A stretch of DNA of 47,899 nt, from contig SOIH01000035.1 in the NCBI GenBank assembly GCA_004376895.1, forward strand, positions 1 to 47,899, in the 5' to 3' direction. The position numbers and the translations under genes are program-made. Source of the DNA: Anaerolineales bacterium. Its GTDB lineage: Bacteria > Chloroflexota > Anaerolineae > Anaerolineales > E44-bin32. Position 1 is the stretch's first letter; every line of letters starts with the position of its first letter. The notes beneath the pieces were generated by a model. The model saw only the letters and a list, made by a program, of their open reading frames with translations, was not told the origin of the DNA and made no database searches. Of the stretch, positions 1 through 10,175 are shown one piece after another.

Positions 1-317
1 TCGATGCGGTGATTTTAGACCCACCGAAGTTTGCGGCAACATCGGCTCAGGTGGACCGGGCTGCGCGTGGATATAAGGATGTGAATCTCCTGGCGTTTAA
101 ACTGCTGCGGGTAGGCGGTTATCTACTGACGTTCTCCTGCTCGGGTGGCGTAACCCCTCAACTTTTCCAGAAGATTGTCGCCGATGCTGCATTAGATGCC
201 GGGGTTGACGCGGTCATCGTGGGATGGCTTTCACAGGCGAGCGACCATCCAGTTCGAGTCTACTTCCCGGAGGGCCGCTATCTCAAAGGGCTAATATGCC
301 AGATTCGTGAGAAGTGA
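1..317 (+). CDS. RlmI/RlmK-like class I SAM-dependent rRNA (cytosine-C5) methyltransferase, C-terminal part (5' truncated by window edge)
   Basis: Open from window start (frame 3): [11 protein letters not shown] motif [12 protein letters not shown] with catalytic-type Cys, [21 protein letters not shown]-terminus typical of RlmI family. Confidence 0.85.
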   Translation, partial: DAVILDPPKFAATSAQVDRAARGYKDVNLLAFKLLRVGGYLLTFSCSGGVTPQLFQKIVADAALDAGVDAVIVGWLSQASDHPVRVYFPEGRYLKGLICQIREK

Positions 318-625
318 GGACCTGCGTGAAACCACTAAAAGTAATCTTTATTGCGAAACGACTCTTCATTCAGAAGAAACCAACCAGCGTATTCAAACCG
401 GCATAGCTTTCTAAAAAACGTATCGCAAATTACCGAATATGAAAAAAGGGCACACCCACTGGTGCGCTTCTGGATTTGTTAAGTGCAAGGGTCGGCCTGG
501 GAGTGGATTCTCGTCCTTAGACGCAGAGAATGCATGATCATGATGGCGTGCTACATGGTGAACCAAACGCCTATTACTCGTGTGTTTTATCCTTTGCTGA
601 TGGTTCGAAGGTAAAGAACAAAAGA

Positions 626-656
626 AGATAGGGTGGGCCGCCGGCTCACCCTATCT
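626..656. terminator. Hairpin between convergent genes, candidate bidirectional terminator
   Basis: AGATAGGGTG ... CACCCTATCT, perfect 10-bp arms with GC-rich loop; located between + methyltransferase and - CpXC gene; no long U tract. Confidence 0.55.
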
Positions 657-724
657 CTCGTCACTCAGTATCTGTCTATAGTTGTTCTATTGGGGTAGTC
701 ACTTCATCAAGCTAATATTCACCA

Positions 725-2077
725 TCAAGAGGGTTTCATCTTCTCTTGCATTGAGAGCTTCAACGCGTGTTTATATACCTTTTGAATTCGAGCAGCGGCA
801 TCCTTCTCCTGTCCGGCTTCCAGCTGTTGGACGGTAGAGACCAGGGCATTCAGCAGATCGTTATCGATTGCCTTTTTACTTTCCTCAAGCAGTTTAATCG
901 CTCCTTCTTCATCCTCGATTTCCAGTAAGCGTTGAGCGAGCTTGAGACCCTCCGGCATCGATTCTTGAGCGAGAGAACGAATACGCTGTTCGATCGCTGA
1001 CAGACGTTTAGTGAGGTCCTCATCCTTCCGTTTTTCCGCATCCTGCAAATTAGCATGAAGTATCCCCAGGAATAGATCGTCGATCATCGGGAGGGCTTGC
1101 AGTAGAGCCTGATCGAGGTCGTCTGCGTCGAGCAGAGTCTTCAAGAGAGCAGCGGACTGTGCCGCTCGAGCCTCTTGAATCCGATCCAACTCTTCTGTAA
1201 TTTCGAGGATTTGCTGCCGTAAAGAAGTAAGGTGTTCCTTCTCCTCGCTCTGCGCCTGATCAATCCTTTCGGTGATGAGTTGGAAGAAACTGTAATCCAG
1301 TGCGGGGCGGGTGAGATTGACCAATGCCACGACACGGTTTTCATCTGGCGCTTCTACCAACAGATCGAGAAGTGTCTCGTGCGTTAATCCCTGCTCGGCC
1401 AGAGCTTGCAGGCTTTCCGTCGCTTCCTTCAGTGCTTCTTCCTGAGCTTTAAGTTTCTTCCCGAAAGAGCTGAACTCGATGATTTTCTCCAGCCTGGCGC
1501 CCATCGCTTCTTGTGCCTTCCTGTCGCCAGTCGACTGAAGAGCGAGGCTGGCAATCTGGAAAAATGTCCCATCTAGCTCGGCGTCGTGTTCCTTAACGAA
1601 GGTCTCGATTTGCTCTTCCGGCAGTGTGAGCACTTTCTCAAAGAGACGCATGGTGGCCCGCTGCGCGTCGATTTCTTCCTTCGATATCCCTTCTGCTTCC
1701 AAAACTCGTTCGACCAGACCTTGCATCGTCAGGATTGTTTGCGATTGAAAGAGGTACCCTTTACGCTCCTCAGGAGGGAGCCGATCGGACACACGCTTAA
1801 TCATCTGTCCGATGATGCGTTCCTGCTCGTTCTTCGGCATGCTCGCTTCTATGGGGACATAGGTCAGCAAAAGCTCATGCTGCGGATCATGATAAACGAT
1901 TGGCACTGCGACAGCGCCATCGAAACCACAAACGCCGCACTGGATATGATTGAGTGATCCGGAAAGAAGTTGCGCCTTCGCACCCGGATTCTGACCGACG
2001 TCGATCAGTTGCTGGATCTGAGCCTGGATAGGTGACCTGCAATTGGGGCAGGGTATTTGAGTGGTATTTATTACCAT
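725..2077 (-). CDS. CpXC-domain protein with long charged coiled-coil C-terminal region
   Basis: N-terminal CPNCRSP...HIQCGVCGFDG Cys pairs and YHDPQHELLLTYVP typical of CpXC domain; remainder Glu/Leu/Ala-rich helical. Confidence 0.75.
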   Translation of the reverse strand: MVINTTQIPCPNCRSPIQAQIQQLIDVGQNPGAKAQLLSGSLNHIQCGVCGFDGAVAVPIVYHDPQHELLLTYVPIEASMPKNEQERIIGQMIKRVSDRLPPEERKGYLFQSQTILTMQGLVERVLEAEGISKEEIDAQRATMRLFEKVLTLPEEQIETFVKEHDAELDGTFFQIASLALQSTGDRKAQEAMGARLEKIIEFSSFGKKLKAQEEALKEATESLQALAEQGLTHETLLDLLVEAPDENRVVALVNLTRPALDYSFFQLITERIDQAQSEEKEHLTSLRQQILEITEELDRIQEARAAQSAALLKTLLDADDLDQALLQALPMIDDLFLGILHANLQDAEKRKDEDLTKRLSAIEQRIRSLAQESMPEGLKLAQRLLEIEDEEGAIKLLEESKKAIDNDLLNALVSTVQQLEAGQEKDAAARIQKVYKHALKLSMQEKMKPS

Positions 2078-2078
2078 A

Positions 2079-3653
2079 TTATTCTTCTGCCTCGGTGTCC
2101 TTTAATATTGGTAGTGAGAAACAGATACATGCTCCATCCTTTACGCGGTCATCCACCCAGATTCGACCTTCGTGGGCTTCGATTACAGCTTTCGCGAGGA
2201 AGAGCCCCAAACCTGCTCCTTTGATCTTCCGGTTGGTTTCAGTCGAGCGATAAAATAGATTGAAAATTCTGGGCACATCCTCAACGGCGATTCCTGGACC
2301 TTCATCTTGCACACAAATAACAATTTCGTTCTGTTTAGTTGTCCCGGATATGGTGACTTTCCCTCCATCCGGAGAGTATTTCATTGCGTTGGAAAGCAAG
2401 TTTCCCATCACCTGCATCATGCGAGTCTCATCGGCGTAGACAATGGGAAATTCAGAAGGGAAATTTATCTTGAAATCATGATCGGCCGATTGTGTCTTAA
2501 AGCGGTTTGCCATCTGCTGTGCGAGGTGGTCGATGGCAATCTGCGACCGATCCAACTTAAGCGCGCCTGCCTGCAGGCGGGAGGCGTCTAACAAGTCATC
2601 TATCAGACCTGTAAGATGGTCGGCTTCCTCCTCGATAACTGCTAAGCTATCTTCCACGACCTCGGAGTCCCAGCGTGCATCCTCTCTACGGAGCGTGCCT
2701 ACATAACCCTTGATCAGCGCGACCGGAGTGCGTAGCTCGTGGCTGATGATGGAGATAAATGTGCTCTTTAATTCCTCTGCCTCGCGAAATTTCGTAATAT
2801 CGCGCACGGTGGCGACAATACTTATAAGTTCCCCGGCTTCATCAAAAGCGGGCGCGTAAGTGATACCTACGCTTACTGCGCCGCCGCCCTTTGTGATCAG
2901 GTCGCCTTCTACGTAGAGTGTCGCCTGTGCGCTTAGAGGCCAACCGCCGGCTTCTGTATCCTCAAGGGAAGTCCCTGGTTCTCGGCTGAGCCAGCGGATG
3001 ATCTCTATGTGTTGTTTACCGATAACGCTATCAGCCTCATAGCCCATTAAACTCGAACAAGCCCGATTGAAGCGGGTGAAACGGTATGATGGGTCGAGGA
3101 TGAAAATACCATCTGCGGCAGACTCCAGGATGGCATCCAGATGATGGTGCTGTTGAGCAATTTCAGTGAAGAGCATCGCATTGTGAACAGCAATAGCCGC
3201 TTGTGAGGCGAATGCGCTAAGGAGTTTACGATCATCGGCAGAGAATTGGCCGCGATAGGATCTGAAGATGAAGATAACCCCGACGGTCTCCCCCTTAACG
3301 TTCATCGGTAACCCTACGCCGGTGAGTAGACCCATAGATGCGGCCTGTGTTATCCGTTGCAGGCGTCTATTGACCTCAGGAAGCTCAAAGCGAGCAGGGT
3401 CGCCGTGGTCTGGGATATCCGAAAGTAGTGGATCGAGATAGCGCACGAAATCCGGGTTAATCCCGAAGGTCGAGGCGACCCGCCAGGTGCCTCCCGCATC
3501 ACGCAATGCGATGAGGCCTGCACTGCCGCCAAGTATCTCGGCCGAGAAACGGACGATTTCAGCCAGGACGCGATCTAGATCCAGCTCTTCAGTGATCGCT
3601 CGGCTGATTCTTAGTAGATAATCACGCTGGCGGATTCGGAAATCAGGAAGCAT
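2079..3653 (-). CDS. GAF-PAS sensor histidine kinase
   Basis: GAF-like N-term, PAS (AILESAADGIFILDPSYRFTRFNRA), H-box SIISHELRTPVALIKGY, N-box GNLLSNAMKYSP, DEGPGIA, GAGLGLFLAK. Confidence 0.92.
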   Translation of the reverse strand: MLPDFRIRQRDYLLRISRAITEELDLDRVLAEIVRFSAEILGGSAGLIALRDAGGTWRVASTFGINPDFVRYLDPLLSDIPDHGDPARFELPEVNRRLQRITQAASMGLLTGVGLPMNVKGETVGVIFIFRSYRGQFSADDRKLLSAFASQAAIAVHNAMLFTEIAQQHHHLDAILESAADGIFILDPSYRFTRFNRACSSLMGYEADSVIGKQHIEIIRWLSREPGTSLEDTEAGGWPLSAQATLYVEGDLITKGGGAVSVGITYAPAFDEAGELISIVATVRDITKFREAEELKSTFISIISHELRTPVALIKGYVGTLRREDARWDSEVVEDSLAVIEEEADHLTGLIDDLLDASRLQAGALKLDRSQIAIDHLAQQMANRFKTQSADHDFKINFPSEFPIVYADETRMMQVMGNLLSNAMKYSPDGGKVTISGTTKQNEIVICVQDEGPGIAVEDVPRIFNLFYRSTETNRKIKGAGLGLFLAKAVIEAHEGRIWVDDRVKDGACICFSLPILKDTEAEE

Positions 3654-3662
3654 TCGCTGCTC

Positions 3663-4982
3663 TTACGCTTCGGCTTCGGCGGATGTGATTGCCTCTTCGA
3701 GCATCTGGAGTCCTTCGTTGATAAGATCCTGTGAGATGTTCAAAGGAGGGGCAATACGGACAGAGTTCTTACCACTGCCTAGTGTGATCAACCCGTTATG
3801 GAACGCCTTTTCAACAATGCGATCGCGAAGATCAGCCGCGGGTATTTTGCTCTCGCGGTCCTTAACAAATTCAATTCCGATCATCAAGCCTTTACCGCGC
3901 ACTTGACCAATGGATGTATGGCGGGTCATGATTTCAGATAGCGCATCCAGGGCGTATTCCCCCACCTCCGCTGCGTTCTTCATAAAGCCGCCTTCAATCA
4001 ACTCCAGGGTCGCTAAGCCAGCACTGCATGAGACGGGATTGCCGCCGTAGGTATTCCCGTGCGCTCCTATTGGCCAATCCATGACGCTGGCCCGCGCGAG
4101 AATGCCGCCCAGCGGCATGCCTGACGCAATTCCTTTCGCGAAGCAAACAATGTCGGGCTCCACTCCCCAATGTTCGATCGCCCACCACTTCCCGGTGCGA
4201 CCGATACCCGATTGGACTTCATCAGCGATGAGGAGTATGCCATGCTTGTCGCACAATCTTCTTAGGGCAGGGAAGAATCCCGCGGGAGGGACAACGTACC
4301 CGCCTTCACCAAGGATGGGTTCGATCATGATCGCAGCCGTCTCTTGGGGTGGAACTGTTCGAGCGAGTATGACCTCTTCGATGTAGCGCACGACAGCTTC
4401 GCCATAATCTTCGTCTTTAGATTGAACGAGGATAGGTCGGTAGGAGTCTGGATACGGGACGTGGGTCACACCGCTCATCATCGGGCTAAAATTTTCCCGA
4501 TATTGTGTCTTGCTGGATGTGAAGGCTAGTGACCCCATAGTCCGTCCGTGAAACGCGCCGAAAAAACCTATGAAGTGCTGTCGGCCTGTATGGGATCGGG
4601 CGAGTTTAATTGCAGCTTCGACAGCTTCCGTACCGGAATTTCCCAGAAAAACTTTGGCGGGTTCCTCAAAAGGAGCGGTAGAGGCTATTTTTTCAGAGAA
4701 TTCTACCCATACGGGGTGGTAGAAATCGGAGGAGATGTGGATGAACTTGTCTACCTGTTTTTTGATCGATTCAACGACTTTCGGATGGCTATGACCGGTT
4801 GAGCACACAGCGATTCCAGAGGCGAAGTCGATGAAACGATTCCCATCAATATCCCAGACTTCGGATCCCTTTCCATGGTCCATTGCAAAAGGATAAGCCC
4901 TTGGGTAGGAGGGGGAGATTACAGCATGGTCTCGTTCTAAGAGTTTCTTCGCCTTTGTGCCAGGTACGTTCAGCGGGTTCAT
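3663..4982 (-). CDS. Class III PLP-dependent aminotransferase (acetylornithine/4-aminobutyrate aminotransferase family)
   Basis: GNSGTEAVEAAIKLAR, LIADEVQSGIGRTGKWWA, CFAKGIASGMPLGG (PLP Lys). Confidence 0.92.
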   Translation of the reverse strand: MNPLNVPGTKAKKLLERDHAVISPSYPRAYPFAMDHGKGSEVWDIDGNRFIDFASGIAVCSTGHSHPKVVESIKKQVDKFIHISSDFYHPVWVEFSEKIASTAPFEEPAKVFLGNSGTEAVEAAIKLARSHTGRQHFIGFFGAFHGRTMGSLAFTSSKTQYRENFSPMMSGVTHVPYPDSYRPILVQSKDEDYGEAVVRYIEEVILARTVPPQETAAIMIEPILGEGGYVVPPAGFFPALRRLCDKHGILLIADEVQSGIGRTGKWWAIEHWGVEPDIVCFAKGIASGMPLGGILARASVMDWPIGAHGNTYGGNPVSCSAGLATLELIEGGFMKNAAEVGEYALDALSEIMTRHTSIGQVRGKGLMIGIEFVKDRESKIPAADLRDRIVEKAFHNGLITLGSGKNSVRIAPPLNISQDLINEGLQMLEEAITSAEAEA

Positions 4983-5079
4983 TGATGCAAAGCCTCCTGA
5001 ATAAAATCTAGTTATTGAATTGGTGTGCGCCGGACATCATTGCGCATAGCCGTCATTAATGGATGGGTTTTGTGCATTT

Positions 5080-5105
5080 TCTTCGCCGTTTAGGCGCGGC
5101 GAAGA
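5080..5105. promoter_or_regulatory. Inverted repeat in divergent intergenic region (candidate operator or hairpin)
   Basis: TCTTCGCCG-N8-CGGCGAAGA, perfect 9-bp arms, between divergent aminotransferase and acyl-CoA ligase genes. Confidence 0.4.
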
Positions 5106-5128
5106 TGGTGAATTATATCACTCCCGCT

Positions 5129-5156
5129 TTGCATAGCCCTTATTCCATTGTATAAA
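5129..5156 (+). promoter_or_regulatory. Candidate sigma70-type promoter for acyl-CoA ligase
   Basis: TTGCAT - 16 bp - TATAAA, ~48 bp upstream of ATG at 5204. Confidence 0.5.
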
Positions 5157-5203
5157 AGAAGGGAGATTTCTTCGTCTAACCATTCATAAAGGAGAATGCA
5201 GAC

Positions 5204-6895
5204 ATGAAAGAGCGACCCTGGTTTAAGCACTATGAATCTGAAGTTCCGAAGTCCATTGAGTACCAAGAAGTGCCGCTCTATCATTTTTTAGAGAATGCTG
5301 CTGTAAAGTATCCTGATCAGGCTTGCGCGATATTTAAGGGTTCGGTGATTACCTATGCCGAGATGGACGAATTAGCTAATCGTCTTGCTGGCGCACTTGC
5401 TGCTATGGGCGTAAAAAAAGGAACACCAGTCGGCATCTTCATGCCCAACTCGCCGCAGTTCGTTATGGCATTCTACGCGATACTCAAAGCGGGTGGTATT
5501 GTCGTCGCAACGAATCCCCTCTACACCGCGCGTGAGATTGAACATCAGATGAAAGATTCGGGAACGGAGATCATGCTCGTCATGAGCAACTTCTATCCCA
5601 TGATCAAAGAGGTTCAACCGAATACTCCCATTAAGAAGTTGATCGTCACGAACATTAAAGAATATCTGCCCGGGCTGCTCCGATTCCTTTTCACTCTGAC
5701 CAAGGAGAAAAAAGACGGGCATCGAGTTGAATTGGGGGAAGGGGATTTGTGGCTGCAGGACATCCTTAAGGAATACTCACCCTCTGACCGACCGCAGATA
5801 ACAATTGGACAAAATGATGACGCTCTCTACCAGTACAGCGGCGGCACGACCGGCATTTCGAAGGCAGCAATCGCGACGCACGGGAACCTCGTCGCGAACA
5901 CGCTCCAGATTAAATCCTGGTTGCCATCCGTCCAGGAGGGAGCCGAGATTGTCTTGATGGCGATCCCGATGTTCCACGTCTATGGCATGGTCGCCGGCAT
6001 GAGCTTCGGCATCGCTGCCGCCTCCAGCCTAGTGATGGTCCCAAACCCGCGGGATATGGGAGATGTCCTCGGTTCGATCTCCAAGTATCGTCCGACGATT
6101 TACCCCGGTGTTCCGGCGATGTACAACGCGATCAACAATCACCCCGACGTGAAGGCGGGCAAAGTGGACGTAAGCTCGATCAAGGCGTGCATCTCCGGTT
6201 CCGCCCCGCTCATGAGAGAGACGCAGACCACCTTTGAAGAACTGACGGGAGGGAGGCTCGTTGAAGGCTATGGTCTTTCCGAGGCCCCAACAGCGACTCA
6301 CTGCAACCCGGTGTTCGGCATGAGCAAAGAGGGATCGATCGGCATCCCCTTCCCGGATGTGGACGCCCGCATCATCTCTCTGGATGATGAAGTTACTGTG
6401 CTTGAAACAGGCGAGATCGGGGAGCTAGTGATGAAGGGCCCCCAGGTAATGAAGGGCTATCTAAATATGCCCACGGAGACGACAAACGCATTACGAGACG
6501 GCTGGCTCTACACCGGCGACATCGCCTATATGGACGAGGATGGCTATTTCTTTATTGTGGATCGTAAGAAGGAGCTCATCAAGCCCAGCGGTTACCAGGT
6601 TTGGCCCAGGGAAGTAGAGGAGGTCATCGCCGAGAATCCCAAGGTCCTGGAAGTCGGAGTCGCCGGCATCCCCGATGCTTATCGTGGAGAGACCGTAAAA
6701 GCGTGGGTGGTTCTCAAGCCGGGTGAAACGCTGACTGTCGACGAAGTAAAAGCGTGGTGCAAAGAGCACATGGCTGCTTTTAAAGTTCCCACACACGTGG
6801 AATTCCGGGACGAACTGCCCAAGACAACCATCGGAAAGGTTCTGCGGCGGGAGCTCGTGCGTCAAGATCGCGAGAAGCAGGGGGCGGAAGAGTAA
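5204..6895 (+). CDS. Long-chain fatty acid--CoA ligase (AMP-binding ANL family)
   Basis: YQYSGGTTGISKAAIATH, GYGLSEAPTATHCNP, GWLYTGDIAYMDEDGYFFIVDRKKELIKPSGYQVWPREVEE, C-term PKTTIGKVLRREL. Confidence 0.94.
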   Translation: MKERPWFKHYESEVPKSIEYQEVPLYHFLENAAVKYPDQACAIFKGSVITYAEMDELANRLAGALAAMGVKKGTPVGIFMPNSPQFVMAFYAILKAGGIVVATNPLYTAREIEHQMKDSGTEIMLVMSNFYPMIKEVQPNTPIKKLIVTNIKEYLPGLLRFLFTLTKEKKDGHRVELGEGDLWLQDILKEYSPSDRPQITIGQNDDALYQYSGGTTGISKAAIATHGNLVANTLQIKSWLPSVQEGAEIVLMAIPMFHVYGMVAGMSFGIAAASSLVMVPNPRDMGDVLGSISKYRPTIYPGVPAMYNAINNHPDVKAGKVDVSSIKACISGSAPLMRETQTTFEELTGGRLVEGYGLSEAPTATHCNPVFGMSKEGSIGIPFPDVDARIISLDDEVTVLETGEIGELVMKGPQVMKGYLNMPTETTNALRDGWLYTGDIAYMDEDGYFFIVDRKKELIKPSGYQVWPREVEEVIAENPKVLEVGVAGIPDAYRGETVKAWVVLKPGETLTVDEVKAWCKEHMAAFKVPTHVEFRDELPKTTIGKVLRRELVRQDREKQGAEE

Positions 6896-6933
6896 AGTAA
6901 ACAACCGGCTTCTAGTTGGAGGCCAGAATGCGA

Positions 6934-6962
6934 AACGCCCGGGCAATCATAGCCCGGGCGTT
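6934..6962. terminator. Bidirectional terminator hairpin between convergent acyl-CoA ligase and ftsH
   Basis: AACGCCCGGGC-AATCATA-GCCCGGGCGTT, perfect 11-bp arms. Confidence 0.75.
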
Positions 6963-6985
6963 GGTTATGTAAGAGATTAGAAATT

Positions 6986-8848
6986 TCACGCACCCGCAAG
7001 GAGAGGGGTTCCGCTATTTTTCTCCTTAACGGGTTGGCCGAAAATTTTCTCGAAAGTCTCTCGATCGATAGTTTCCTCTTCGACGAGATATTCGGCGATG
7101 GTATCGAGCGAAGTTCGATATTCAGTCAGGATCTCTTTAGCGCGAGCGTAGGCATCTCGGACCAAGCCACGAACCTCGGTATCTATCTTCTCAGCGATAC
7201 GCTCAGAGTAGTCTCGCTGTTCTGAGATCTCTCGACCGAGGAAAACCAACTCCTCCTTTTGCCCATATACCATCGGTCCGAGCTCATCGCTCATCCCGAG
7301 CCGAGTGACCATCGAGCGTGCCATCTTCGTCACCCGTTCGAGATCGCTCGATGCGCCGGAGGTAATATCATTAAAGACCAACTCCTCAGCCGCACGACCA
7401 CCGAGGGCATAGGCCATATCCGCGAGAATCTTGTTGCGGGAAATCAGTGTCCGGTCCTCCTCAGGGAGGGCAAGCGTAAAGCCGCCCATCATTCCCCGAG
7501 CTACGATACTCACTTTATGAACGCGATCTGATTCGGGGATGACGTGGCTTACGACGGCGTGACCCGCTTCGTGGTAGGCGACGATTAATTTCTCTTCCTG
7601 ACTTATGAGACGGCTCTTTCGCTCAGGACCGGCGATAACGCGCTCAATCGATTCTTCGAATTCATTTTGCCCGATTGTCTTTTTGTCTCGACGAGCGGCT
7701 AGGATAGCGGCTTCATTGACGAGATTCTCAATATCGGCGCCGACAAACCCTGGGGTTGCTTTAGCGATAACCGAGAGATCCACGGTCTCCTCGAGGGGCT
7801 TACCTCTTGAGTGGACCTTCAGGATTGCCTCACGTCCGCGCATATCTGGCTGGTCGAGGGTAACCCGACGGTCGAAGCGGCCGGGTCGAAGGAGAGCAGG
7901 GTCAAGGATATCAGGTCTATTCGTCGCGGCCATGACGATCACATTCGTATCCGTATCGAAACCATCCATCTCGACGAGCATCTGGTTGAGTGTTTGCTCT
8001 CGCTCATCATGGCTGCCGCCGAGACCGGCGCCGCGCTGACGGCCTACAGCGTCGATCTCATCGACAAAAACGATGCAGGGGGCGTGGCGCTTTGCTTGAT
8101 CGAAAAGATCGCGCACCCGGCTGGCGCCGACGCCGACGAACATTTCGACGAACTCGGAGCCCGAAATGGAGAAGAAGGGCACACCCGCTTCCCCTGATAC
8201 TGCCTTCGCAAGCAGCGTTTTTCCCGTCCCCGGAGCACCGATTAAAAGCACGCCTTTTGGAATGCGAGCACCAAGTGCAATAAATTTTTCGGGTTCTTGA
8301 AGGAACTCGACAATCTCCTCAAGTTCCTCTTTCGCCTCTTCAATGCCGGCAACATCTTCAAATGTAACGGTGGGCTGGTCGCCGGTAAACATACGCGCGC
8401 GACTCTTCCCAAAGGAGAGTGCCTGGTTATTCGTACCTTGCGCCTGACGCATCATGAACCAGATCAAGCCCACGACAAGCAATGCGGGAAGGATATAGGT
8501 AATCAGGCTGAGAATGGCTCCCAGATCGCTGGGTTCTTTGATCTCGAGCATAAGAAACGGGGGAGCCAAAGATGACTCGGTGACGCCCAGATCTTTTAAC
8601 TGCTCAACCGTCGTCTTTGTAGGTTCCTTGCGAGAGAACGCATTGGTACCATCCCGGTAGATCAATTCCAATTCGTTTTCATCGACTACGATACGGACGA
8701 TTGCGCCGGATTGAATCTTTGCCGCGACCTCGTTAAAAGCTAGTCTTTCAGGTTGGGTCGCCTCGCTGCGGGAGTAGAAAAGAACCGCTACGATTGTGAG
8801 TAACAATATAAAAAGTACGAGAGAGTTTCTGCCTCGGGGTGAATTCAC
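6986..8848 (-). CDS. ftsH: ATP-dependent zinc metalloprotease FtsH
   Basis: N-terminal TM segments, [23 protein letters not shown] Walker [19 protein letters not shown] zinc site, GTG start with GGAGG SD. Confidence 0.97.
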   Translation of the reverse strand: MNSPRGRNSLVLFILLLTIVAVLFYSRSEATQPERLAFNEVAAKIQSGAIVRIVVDENELELIYRDGTNAFSRKEPTKTTVEQLKDLGVTESSLAPPFLMLEIKEPSDLGAILSLITYILPALLVVGLIWFMMRQAQGTNNQALSFGKSRARMFTGDQPTVTFEDVAGIEEAKEELEEIVEFLQEPEKFIALGARIPKGVLLIGAPGTGKTLLAKAVSGEAGVPFFSISGSEFVEMFVGVGASRVRDLFDQAKRHAPCIVFVDEIDAVGRQRGAGLGGSHDEREQTLNQMLVEMDGFDTDTNVIVMAATNRPDILDPALLRPGRFDRRVTLDQPDMRGREAILKVHSRGKPLEETVDLSVIAKATPGFVGADIENLVNEAAILAARRDKKTIGQNEFEESIERVIAGPERKSRLISQEEKLIVAYHEAGHAVVSHVIPESDRVHKVSIVARGMMGGFTLALPEEDRTLISRNKILADMAYALGGRAAEELVFNDITSGASSDLERVTKMARSMVTRLGMSDELGPMVYGQKEELVFLGREISEQRDYSERIAEKIDTEVRGLVRDAYARAKEILTEYRTSLDTIAEYLVEEETIDRETFEKIFGQPVKEKNSGTPLLAGA

Positions 8849-8857
8849 ATTTACCTC

Positions 8858-8880
8858 CCAAAGCTAATAGATAGCTTTGG
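8858..8880 (-). promoter_or_regulatory. 5'-UTR hairpin directly abutting the ftsH Shine-Dalgarno
   Basis: mRNA-sense CCAAAGCTA-TCTAT-TAGCTTTGG followed immediately by GAGG and the GTG start; perfect 9-bp stem, 5-nt loop. Confidence 0.5.
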
Positions 8881-8952
8881 TTATGTAGACTAATTTTTAG
8901 AACGTTCGTCCGAATTATACCGCGGCCGATAGGGGGCGACCAGTATGTTGGA

Positions 8953-9990
8953 TTACCCGGGATTAATTGGGCAGGAAGGGTATAGCAGGCATACCCAAAG
9001 CCAGAGAGGGATTAAGCCGCCAATCGTTAGAAAGGCCACTAAACCGAGAGCCACCAAGATCCAATCCATCTCCGATGTTACCGCTGTTTTTTGAAGTGGT
9101 TTGGGCTTTTCCTGTTCGAGATCAGGGTTGTCCAATTCACCATCTGTGGATGAGCGTTCTTCTGGTATCGCATTCAGGTTGAAATTCGTGAGGATCCGTC
9201 CAAGTTGATCTGCGGTGCGATAGCGAGCGGAGGGCTCCTTCGCGAGAACCTTTAAGACAATCTGCTGCAGGGGTTCGGGGATGCTGGCCTCGATCGAACG
9301 AGGAGGTATTGGCTCGGCGGTCAGGTGAAGTTGGGCGAGATCGGCTGCGGTATCCGCTACGAATGGAGGTTGGCCGGTAATCATTTCGTAGAGGATTGCC
9401 CCGAGTGAATAAACATCGCTAGCAGGCGAAGGCGCCCCCCCTGAGGCTTGCTCCGGAGAGAAGTACTGAGGGCTTCCCCAAACAATGTCTGAATGTTCAT
9501 CGGGTTGGATCGTTGCGAGTGCACGTGAGACGCCGAAGTCGGTAATTTTCACCTTATTGTCAGGTGTAACCATGATGTTTTGTGGTTTTAGATCACAGTG
9601 AACGAGTCCTGCTCGGTGTGCATAGCCAACACCGTCAGAGATCTTTTTCATTAGTTCAACAGCTTCGAGCGGGTTCAGGTGTTTCCTGCGGCGGATGAGA
9701 GTCTTTAAATCGGTCCCCGCGATGTATTCCATCACAATGTAAAGCGTTCCCTCGTCACGGCCGAAGTCAAAAATTGTGACAATATTAGGATGGGAGAGAT
9801 TCGCAGCTGCGCGGGCTTCATGCAGGAAGCTCTCTTGGAACGATTGATCCTGGGCAAGCGGATCGCGTAAGATTTTCACTGCAACCTCGCGCTGGAGTTG
9901 GTGGTCTAATGCGCGGTAAATATCTGCCATACCTCCGGAGCCGATTTTTTCAATCAGCCCGTACCGTCCACCCAATAGGTCCTGTGCCAT
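8953..9990 (-). CDS. Serine/threonine protein kinase with C-terminal TM segment
   Basis: GGRYGLIEKIGSGGMADIYRA, VAVKIL, HCDLKPQNIMV, DFGVSRA, SDVYSLGAILYEMITGQPPF; start taken at MAQDLLGG (9990) rather than ORF-track 10128. Confidence 0.92.
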   Translation of the reverse strand: MAQDLLGGRYGLIEKIGSGGMADIYRALDHQLQREVAVKILRDPLAQDQSFQESFLHEARAAANLSHPNIVTIFDFGRDEGTLYIVMEYIAGTDLKTLIRRRKHLNPLEAVELMKKISDGVGYAHRAGLVHCDLKPQNIMVTPDNKVKITDFGVSRALATIQPDEHSDIVWGSPQYFSPEQASGGAPSPASDVYSLGAILYEMITGQPPFVADTAADLAQLHLTAEPIPPRSIEASIPEPLQQIVLKVLAKEPSARYRTADQLGRILTNFNLNAIPEERSSTDGELDNPDLEQEKPKPLQKTAVTSEMDWILVALGLVAFLTIGGLIPLWLWVCLLYPSCPINPG

Positions 9991-10175
9991 ATTGCTTACT
10001 TCTCCAAGTGCCCCGCCTGCCTGAACTGGATGGCATCTATTTGGGCACAGTCGACGTCCGGGATTCGACCCAAATAAATCAAAGGGGCACGACCATTCGA
10101 TTGTAATCCTTACAAGTATTCGCGGCAATGAAGGAGAGAATAATAATCGGCGCTATAATGGACCGGAGTAATCTT

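Noticed and set aside
326-406. 26-aa small ORF after the methyltransferase fragment (GTG AAA CCA CTA ... TAG)
   Set aside because: Very short, only a weak AGGA-like upstream signal, no independent support
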